From CBDBCK01 sp965203345 (GTDB lineage: Bacteria > Chloroflexota > Dehalococcoidia > Lucifugimonadales > Lucifugimonadaceae): DNA of 7,391 nt. The stretch covers positions 1-7,391 of the forward strand of contig CBDBCK010000024.1 of the NCBI GenBank assembly GCA_965203345.1, in the 5' to 3' direction. The position numbers and the translations under genes are program-made. The notes beneath the pieces were generated by a model that ran no database searches, had not been told where the DNA came from, and saw only the letters and a list, made by a program, of their open reading frames with translations. Below, in pieces: positions 1-6,014 of the stretch. The stretch's first letter is position 1; every line of letters starts with the position of its first letter.

Positions 1-920
1 AGTTCAACGATGAATCAGTGCTTGAGTTGACGCCGGATCTGGTCGGCCCGGCGGTCACCCAAAATGCGGGCATTATCGGCGAGGCGGTTGACCTGAACCT
101 AATTCACACAGGAGACCTGCGTCATTCGACGCTGCTTTTCCACCTGACGCAGAGGTTGCTGTACACAAAATGGCGTGACCCGGGAGAAGAGCCAAAGCTT
201 CACCTGTTTGCTCAACTCAAACGGATTACGAAGCAATGGTTGGATGGCAACCTCGTATGTAAGGGTGGCACGTATCCGGCCCAACTCATGTATCAGGAAT
301 TGGCAGACATGGCCTGTTCGAGGATCACGGCTGCTATCACGCTGGCCGAGCAGAGCAAGGAGCGCCCCATCAAGGTATTGCTTGATCCGTATAATCCGGC
401 GGGTTCAACCATGCACGTCAACTTCAATACATCCAAGACTGACCGCTGGGAAACCAGCCCGCTGAAATCGCACATCAACTGGGTCATTTTGGATAGTGAC
501 TGGGAGGCAGAATTTTGCCGTGTCGCCGAAGCACATGAGCAGGTTGTCTCGTATGTCAAGAACCATAGTCTGGGTTTGGAAGTTCCCTACCGCTATGGGT
601 CTGAAACAAAGCAGTACCGACCGGACTTCATCGTTCGGATAGACGACGGACAGGATGATCCGCTCAATCTGATTGTCGAGATCAAGGGCTTCCGGCGCGA
701 AGACGCCAAAGAAAAGAAGCTGACCATGGATACCTACTGGGTGCCAGGGGTGAACAATCTGGGGACATACGGGCGCTGGGATTTCGCCGAATTTACAGAT
801 GTTTATGAGATGGAGCAGGACTTTGCAAAGAAAGTGGAGGCGGAGTTTAACAAGATGGTAGACGCTGCAATTACTGCACACAAATGTACACCGCGCGAGC
901 ATGAAAAGGGGAAGGGATAG
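1..920 (+). CDS. Type III-like restriction endonuclease subunit, C-terminal part (5' truncated by window)
   Basis: This is the C-terminal end of a Res-type subunit, which in this family couples an SF2 ATPase motor to a nuclease that cuts unmethylated DNA. The reading frame is open from base 3 through the window edge, so the GTG at 18 is not a real start; the N-terminal helicase motifs lie upstream. The visible part has a helical region (about bases 18-480) and then a PD-(D/E)XK nuclease core: RPDF with Asp at 624-626, and VEIKG with Glu at 678-680 and Lys at 684-686, in two strands separated by a polar turn. A Glu in the preceding helix (DWEAEF, about bases 498-515) may complete the site. The conserved-looking tail includes YWVPGVNNLG. 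It ends 5 bases before the methyltransferase gene, whose product is its expected partner. It resembles what NCBI calls the BPTD_3080 restriction endonuclease family (from memory, not searched). The order here is nuclease first, methylase second. Confidence 0.85.
   Translation, partial: FNDESVLELTPDLVGPAVTQNAGIIGEAVDLNLIHTGDLRHSTLLFHLTQRLLYTKWRDPGEEPKLHLFAQLKRITKQWLDGNLVCKGGTYPAQLMYQELADMACSRITAAITLAEQSKERPIKVLLDPYNPAGSTMHVNFNTSKTDRWETSPLKSHINWVILDSDWEAEFCRVAEAHEQVVSYVKNHSLGLEVPYRYGSETKQYRPDFIVRIDDGQDDPLNLIVEIKGFRREDAKEKKLTMDTYWVPGVNNLGTYGRWDFAEFTDVYEMEQDFAKKVEAEFNKMVDAAITAHKCTPREHEKGKG
912..917 (+). promoter_or_regulatory. Ribosome binding site for the methyltransferase gene
   Basis: AAGGGA lies 8 bases before the ATG at 926 and inside the last codons of the restriction gene. 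It supports that ATG as the start and suggests that ribosomes finishing the upstream gene can re-initiate. Confidence 0.6.
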
Positions 921-925
921 AGACA

Positions 926-3718
926 ATGGCAACAGCAGAAAAGAAGAAAACCGGGAAGAAAGTAGAAACCCTCACCCATGAGGAGGCGTCACGAAAGAAT
1001 ATCCCGACGGCTGAATATGAGGCCGTGCTGCATGAAAAAGACAAGAGTTCTATTCGCGTAGCCTACGAGCGCCGCAATCGTGACCTTGACCCACAATTGG
1101 TCTGGCGTGGCAAAGACGAGCAGGACTGGTCTTCCCTCGTTGTGCATGCGCCACCTTTGTATATCCAGGAAAAGGTTCATCCCAAGGTATTGATTGACGA
1201 CCTGCGACGTCAGACCGAAGCATCGGAGGCCGAGGTGGAAAAACAGGATCAGGGGTTCATAGGTGATCTATTTGCCGACTTCAATGGCCTGCCCAATGAA
1301 GCTGCAAAGACGGAGTTCTATCAGCACGAGGCGCACTGGTCGAATCGGATGATACTTGGCGACAGTCTTCAGGTGATGGCTTCACTTGCGGAACGTGAGG
1401 GTTTGCGCGGAAAAGTGCAGTGTATTTATATCGACCCGCCGTATGGTATCAAGTTTAATTCTAACTTTCAGTGGTCTACGACAAGCCGGGACGTTCGAGA
1501 TGGAAATGCGCAACACATCACGCGTGAGCCTGAGCAAACCAAAGCATTCCGGGATACTTGGCGGGACGGAATTCACTCTTACCTGACCTACCTACGCGAC
1601 CGGCTGGCAGTGGCGAAGGAGTTGCTGACGGAGAGCGGCTCGGTTTTTGTGCAGATTGGGGACGAGAATGTCCACCGGGTCAGGGCGGTGATGGATGAGA
1701 TTTTTGGGGAGAAGAATTTCATCAACTTGATAGCCTGTCGTGTGAGTAGTGGAACGACAAGGGAACGCTCGCTCAAAAGTACCTCAGATTACCTGATCTG
1801 GTACGGCAAAGACGCAATCAACCTAAAGTTCCGACGACTCCTGCTGGCTCGGGAAATCGATACACAAGTGTATAACAAGGTAGAAGAAGCGGAAGCTGCT
1901 CGGAGGTCAATGACCAAAGAAGAAAAGAGAGACCCCTCAATTCTGCCGTATGGTACCAGAGCATTTCGTAAGTTACCGCTTCACTCCATGAACGCCGGAG
2001 ACAATGAGCCGCGAACATGTTTTGGGTCCATGTGGCAAATACCGCCAATGCGAAGTTGGCGGCATTCGTCACATGGATTCCAGAGATTGCTCGCGGCGGA
2101 CCGGGTGAGTCCTGATAGAACTGCTTTGAGTTCTATCTACTATCACGACGATTATCCTGCATCTGAAATTGGCAGTACATGGAGCGATACGGGACCGGAA
2201 ATCGCGAAATCATACGTTGTCCAGACATCGACGAAAATTATTCAGCGTTGCCTCTTAATGACCACCGACCCCGGCGATCTCGTTCTTGATCCGACATGTG
2301 GATCAGGAACAACGGCATATGTTGCGGAACAATGGGGCCGACGCTGGATAACGATTGACACCTCTCGTGTTTCATTGGCTTTGGCAAGGGCGCGAATAAT
2401 GGGTGCTCGCTATCCTTACTACCTGCTGACTGATTCTCAAGACGGTATCCAAAAAGAAGCAGAGGTCACTAGAACAACACCGTCGACGCAACCGACCACG
2501 GGAAATGTTCGTTATGGTTTTGTGTACGAGCGTGTGCCGCATATTACGCTCAAGTCAATTGCAAATAATTCGGAAATCGATGTTATATGGGACAAGTATC
2601 AGGAAAAACTTGAACCTGTTCGAAAACTGTTGAATGACGAACTTGGTCAATCATGGGAAGAATGGGAGATACCGCGCGATGTAGTTGATGATTGGTCGAA
2701 GAATGCCAGGCAATCGCATAAGGAGTGGTGGAAATTGCGGATTGAACGTCAACATGAGATCAATGCTTCAATCGCCGCGAAAGCAGATTTCGAATACCTC
2801 TATGATAAGCCCTACGAAGACAACAAGAAAGTTCGAGTAGCGGGGCCGTTCACAGTAGAAAGCCTATCGCCGCACCGTGCGCTCTCAGTCGGTGCCGATG
2901 ATGAATTGATCGACCCGGCGCACCAGAAAGCAGAGTTTGAGGATGAGCAGGATTTTGCTCAGATCATCCTGGAAATCCTCAAGACCGCAGGAGTTCAGCA
3001 GGCTCACAAAGACGACAAGATTAACTTCACTTCCCTGAAACCTTGGCCGGGCGACCTAGTCTGTGCAGAGGGTGTTTATATAGATGAAGGTGAGTCCGAG
3101 AAGCGGGCAGCGATCTTTATTGGCCCGGAGTTCGGCACCGTATCCCGCCCTGATCTGGTCAGTGCTGCCAAAGAAGCCGCAGACGCGGGTTTTGATGTTC
3201 TTATAACCTGCGCCTTCAATTACGACGCACATTCTACCGAGTTCAAAAAGCTTGGCCGTGTTCCTGTCCTGAAAGCCCGGATGAATGCCGATCTACACAT
3301 GGCGGATGACCTGAAGAACACCGGCAAGGGCAATCTGTTCGTTATCTTCGGTGAGCCGGATATTGATATTCTCGACGCGGAAGATGATCAGATTCAGGTC
3401 AAGATCAACGGTGTCGATGTCTACCACCCTAGTACCGGCGAAATCAGAAGCGACGGTGCGGATGGGATCGCCTGCTGGTTTATCGATACGGATTACAACG
3501 AAGAGAGTTTCTTTGTCCGGCATGCCTACTTTCTGGGCGCAAACAACCCCTATAAGTCGCTGAAGACAACCCTGAAATCGGCAATCAATCAGGAAGCGTG
3601 GGAAACGCTGAACAGCGACCTGTCGCGTCCGTTCGACAAGCCCAAGAGCGGCCGGGTTGCTGTCAAAGTCATCAACCATCTGGGTGACGAAGTGATGAAA
3701 GTATATAGAGTCGAGTAA
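926..3718 (+). CDS. Beta-class DNA methyltransferase (type III-like Mod) with long C-terminal extension
   Basis: It transfers a methyl group from S-adenosylmethionine to an exocyclic amino group of DNA (N6-adenine is most likely, by analogy with type III Mod), protecting host sites and probably supplying target recognition for the nuclease encoded upstream. Seen in the 930 residues: a Lys-rich N-terminus; GDSLQVM at 145-151; catalytic motif IV IDPPYG at 169-174 (bases 1430-1447); GSVFVQIGDENV at 238-249; a variable stretch about 262-430, the expected target recognition region; motif X-like TSTKIIQR at 434-441; SAM loop DPTCGSGTT at 455-463; and WITIDTS at 474-480. Motif IV preceding motif I defines the beta class. 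Residues about 500-930 are an additional region with patches such as GEPDIDI, ACWFIDTDYN and VRHAYFLG, which I recognise only as typical of the methylases paired with this restriction family. Textbook type III Mod proteins are nearer 550-650 residues. The stop overlaps the next ATG. Confidence 0.93.
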   Translation: MATAEKKKTGKKVETLTHEEASRKNIPTAEYEAVLHEKDKSSIRVAYERRNRDLDPQLVWRGKDEQDWSSLVVHAPPLYIQEKVHPKVLIDDLRRQTEASEAEVEKQDQGFIGDLFADFNGLPNEAAKTEFYQHEAHWSNRMILGDSLQVMASLAEREGLRGKVQCIYIDPPYGIKFNSNFQWSTTSRDVRDGNAQHITREPEQTKAFRDTWRDGIHSYLTYLRDRLAVAKELLTESGSVFVQIGDENVHRVRAVMDEIFGEKNFINLIACRVSSGTTRERSLKSTSDYLIWYGKDAINLKFRRLLLAREIDTQVYNKVEEAEAARRSMTKEEKRDPSILPYGTRAFRKLPLHSMNAGDNEPRTCFGSMWQIPPMRSWRHSSHGFQRLLAADRVSPDRTALSSIYYHDDYPASEIGSTWSDTGPEIAKSYVVQTSTKIIQRCLLMTTDPGDLVLDPTCGSGTTAYVAEQWGRRWITIDTSRVSLALARARIMGARYPYYLLTDSQDGIQKEAEVTRTTPSTQPTTGNVRYGFVYERVPHITLKSIANNSEIDVIWDKYQEKLEPVRKLLNDELGQSWEEWEIPRDVVDDWSKNARQSHKEWWKLRIERQHEINASIAAKADFEYLYDKPYEDNKKVRVAGPFTVESLSPHRALSVGADDELIDPAHQKAEFEDEQDFAQIILEILKTAGVQQAHKDDKINFTSLKPWPGDLVCAEGVYIDEGESEKRAAIFIGPEFGTVSRPDLVSAAKEAADAGFDVLITCAFNYDAHSTEFKKLGRVPVLKARMNADLHMADDLKNTGKGNLFVIFGEPDIDILDAEDDQIQVKINGVDVYHPSTGEIRSDGADGIACWFIDTDYNEESFFVRHAYFLGANNPYKSLKTTLKSAINQEAWETLNSDLSRPFDKPKSGRVAVKVINHLGDEVMKVYRVE

Positions 3719-3930
3719 TGCCAAAAGAAGAGCAGAAGAACAGATTCATGGTGGAGTTGAAGAACAAGGAGGCCTCTTCACCAAAAGCGCAGCGATTGAA
3801 TTGGGCTATTGAGCATCAGTGCTTTAATGAGGGAATGCAACACCTAGAGAGCCTTAGCTCCGACGCATGGAACTACTGTGATTTAGACGGATGGGATTAT
3901 ATGCATCCGTGGCGAAAGGGAGATATGTGA
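3718..3930 (+). CDS. Small protein of unknown function (70 aa), between methyltransferase and RelE-helicase
   Basis: I do not recognise this protein. Its ATG shares one base with the methyltransferase stop (TAATG, 3716-3720), and its TGA is one base from the next ATG, so it sits in a tightly coupled series. No strong ribosome binding site precedes it, which fits coupling; an in-frame ATG at 3748 is an alternative start with no better signal. The first 25 residues or so are charged (Lys, Glu, Arg); the rest is acidic and aromatic, with four Trp and two Cys, ending in a WNYCDLDGWDYMHPW patch. There is no signal peptide, membrane helix or recognisable helix-turn-helix. Its place directly before a RelE-like domain is where an antitoxin gene usually sits, so a partner or inhibitor of the downstream protein is possible, but that is inference from position only. 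Coding status rests on spacing and the clean fit between neighbours. Confidence 0.72.
   Translation: MPKEEQKNRFMVELKNKEASSPKAQRLNWAIEHQCFNEGMQHLESLSSDAWNYCDLDGWDYMHPWRKGDM
3917..3922 (+). promoter_or_regulatory. Ribosome binding site for the RelE-helicase gene
   Basis: AGGGAG, within a purine run at 3915-3923, lies 9 bases before the ATG at 3932. It is stronger than anything before the 70-residue gene, so the helicase may be translated at a higher or independent rate. Confidence 0.65.
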
Positions 3931-3931
3931 C

Positions 3932-6007
3932 ATGGAATTCCGTATCGCCGATTCATTTACCAGTAGCCTTGGCAAACTGACCAGCGATGAACAGAAGGCA
4001 GTCAAAACCACTGCGTCTGATTTGCAGATGAACCCCGAAAATCCGAGGCATAGCTTTCATAGGCTAGATCGTGCCCAGGACAAAAACTTCTGGTCGGCAC
4101 GAGTGAACCACGATATATGGATCATTGTTCATCGCTCAAAGTCAAGTTTGCTTCTCTGCTATGTCGGTCATCGTAATGATGCATATAAATGGGCGGAGAA
4201 GCACAAACTTGAAGTTCACCCGAAGACCGGCGCGGCCCAGCTCGTTGAAATACGTAAGCGGGTTGAAGAAATACGTGTGCCGTACTACGTCAATGTCAAG
4301 GCAGTTTCACCGCCTAAGCCCTTGCTATTTGACAAATTCGATGATGAACAGCTACTTGACTACGGTGTTCCTTCAGAATGGTTAGCGGACGTAAAGGCTG
4401 CAGACGAAGACTCAATTCTTAAACTGGCGGATCACCTTCCGGCGGAAGCGTCTGAAGCACTAATTGAGATCGCAGTTGGGGGTACGCCGCCGCCATCCGC
4501 GTCCGTAGCTCTGCAAACAGACCCATTTGACCACCCGGATGCACAGCGCCGTTTCCACATAATGAGCGATGGGGAAGAGTTAGAGCGTGCACTAGATTTT
4601 CCTTGGAGCAAATGGACGATCTTCCTGCATCCAGCTCAGCGAGAATTGGTCGAGAAAGACTTTAATGGGCCAGCAAGGGTCTCTGGTTCAGCGGGTACTG
4701 GGAAAACAATTGTCGCGCTGCATAGGGCTGTATTCTTGGCAAAGCAGAATCCGGATTCTCGCGTACTTCTCACGACATTCTCAGATTCTCTAGCTAACGC
4801 ACTCAAGGAGAAGCTGAAGCACTTAATCGGCAGCACCCCTAGGCTGGCAGAACGTCTCGATATTTATTCATTGGATGCTATCGCCCTTCGGCTGCATAAA
4901 TTTAATCCGGATGAGAAGACCTTACTTAATCGGGAAAAGCTGTTCGAATTGGTTTCCAAGCATGCAGACGGCATTAAGGGATTACGTTTCTCCCAAGCAT
5001 TTGTTTTTGAAGAATGGCTTCAAGTCGTTGATGCATTGCAGATAGATTCATGGGAAGACTATCGTGATGTTCCCAGATTAGGTCGGAAGACTCGGCTGAC
5101 AGAGCCGCAGCGCCAGCTTCTATGGAAATTGTTTGAGCAAGTTCGCCGAGAGTTAAACGAAAAGAATGCTGTCTCGATGGCAGGTATATATCATTCGTTG
5201 AAAGAAGTGCAGGCAAGAAAACAGAAAAGCCTCTTCGATTTTGTGGTCGTTGATGAGGCGCAAGATATTAGCATTCCGCAGTTGCGCTTCTTGTCCGCAT
5301 TAGGCGGTGACAAACCAAACGCTCTTTTCTTTGCGGGCGACCTAGGCCAGCGGATATTTCAACAGGCGTTTTCGTGGAAATCACTTGGCGTTGATATTCG
5401 GGGACGTTCCAAGACATTGCGGGTGAATTACAGAACATCGCACCAGATAAGAATGCAAGCAGATCGTCTGTTGGATCCAAGCGTGTCAGATGTTGATGGC
5501 AATTTGGATAACCGTAGTGGCACTGTTTCGATGTTCAATGGGCCTCCGCCGACTATTCGAACCTTCGAGTCACACGAAGAAGAGATTGCCGGTGTAGCGG
5601 AGTGGTTGAACGACCTTCAAGAGGATGGGTTTGAGCCTCATGAGATTGGCGTAATCGTTCGCTCGGAAAACGAATTAGAACGGGCGGAAACCGCACTCAA
5701 AAGAGCGGCTATTCCATACAAACCACTAGATAGCTATATCCAGCTTGTGCACGGAAGTGCGGCATTATGCACGATGCATTTAGCCAAAGGTTTAGAGTTC
5801 AAAGCCGTTGTGGTCATGGCGTGTGATGACGAAGTTATTCCCTCACAGAAGCGCATAGAGGGAGTTGCCGACAAAGCTGATTTAGAAGAGGTCTACGATA
5901 CAGAACGGCATTTGCTGTACGTAGCATGTACGAGAGCAAGGGATCGGCTATTGGTAACCAGCGGAGAAGTGCCGTCCGAATTCCTCGAAGATTTAGCGCT
6001 TGAGTAG
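3932..6007 (+). CDS. SF1 UvrD/Rep-like helicase with N-terminal RelE/ParE-like domain
   Basis: This is an ATP-driven 3'-5' type DNA helicase or translocase by family, acting in the cytoplasm. Of 691 residues, about 1-97 resemble a RelE/ParE fold: an alpha-helical start, a basic FHRLDRAQDKNFWSARV stretch, IWIIVHR, then VGHRNDAY at 78-85, the end signature typical of RelE relatives. A linker (about 98-225) contains a small helical region with YGVPSEW and DHLPAEASEAL. The helicase motifs are all intact: Q-motif HPAQR 233-237, Walker A GSAGTGKT 252-259 (bases 4685-4708), Walker B VVVDEAQD 438-445, motif III AGDLGQR 468-474, motif IV NYRT 499-502, motif V TMHLAKGLEFK 614-624, and motif VI YVACTRAR 663-670. 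It is somewhat shorter than UvrD. The fused domain could be an active RNase or gyrase-type toxin, or a binding module; no fold-level evidence separates these. Neighbouring SMC-like ATPase and restriction genes point to phage defence. I have seen similar RelE-helicase fusions annotated simply as UvrD helicases. Confidence 0.93.
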   Translation: MEFRIADSFTSSLGKLTSDEQKAVKTTASDLQMNPENPRHSFHRLDRAQDKNFWSARVNHDIWIIVHRSKSSLLLCYVGHRNDAYKWAEKHKLEVHPKTGAAQLVEIRKRVEEIRVPYYVNVKAVSPPKPLLFDKFDDEQLLDYGVPSEWLADVKAADEDSILKLADHLPAEASEALIEIAVGGTPPPSASVALQTDPFDHPDAQRRFHIMSDGEELERALDFPWSKWTIFLHPAQRELVEKDFNGPARVSGSAGTGKTIVALHRAVFLAKQNPDSRVLLTTFSDSLANALKEKLKHLIGSTPRLAERLDIYSLDAIALRLHKFNPDEKTLLNREKLFELVSKHADGIKGLRFSQAFVFEEWLQVVDALQIDSWEDYRDVPRLGRKTRLTEPQRQLLWKLFEQVRRELNEKNAVSMAGIYHSLKEVQARKQKSLFDFVVVDEAQDISIPQLRFLSALGGDKPNALFFAGDLGQRIFQQAFSWKSLGVDIRGRSKTLRVNYRTSHQIRMQADRLLDPSVSDVDGNLDNRSGTVSMFNGPPPTIRTFESHEEEIAGVAEWLNDLQEDGFEPHEIGVIVRSENELERAETALKRAAIPYKPLDSYIQLVHGSAALCTMHLAKGLEFKAVVVMACDDEVIPSQKRIEGVADKADLEEVYDTERHLLYVACTRARDRLLVTSGEVPSEFLEDLALE

Positions 6008-6011
6008 GTGA
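6006..6011 (+). promoter_or_regulatory. Ribosome binding site for the PHP-ATPase gene
   Basis: AGGTGA overlaps the TAG stop of the helicase gene and ends 3 bases before the ATG at 6015. It matches the downstream half of the consensus AAGGAGGTGA, for which such a short gap is the normal alignment. This fixes the start of the last gene and implies coupling to the helicase. Confidence 0.6.
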
Positions 6012-6014
6012 ATC

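Noticed and set aside
18..20. GTG codon as start of the first gene
   Set aside because: The frame is open upstream to the window edge (base 3), and the protein would lack the motor domain; this is an internal Val codon of a truncated gene.
405..932. 175-codon open frame on the minus strand
   Set aside because: It lies opposite the nuclease domain, which has clear PD-(D/E)XK motifs; the antisense translation shows no recognisable motif.
926..3718. Phase-variation repeats expected in some type III mod genes
   Set aside because: I looked for tandem short repeats or long homopolymers in and before the gene and saw none.
3293..3724. 143-codon open frame on the minus strand
   Set aside because: It is fully opposite the C-terminal part of the methyltransferase, with no ribosome site or recognisable domain; shadow frame.
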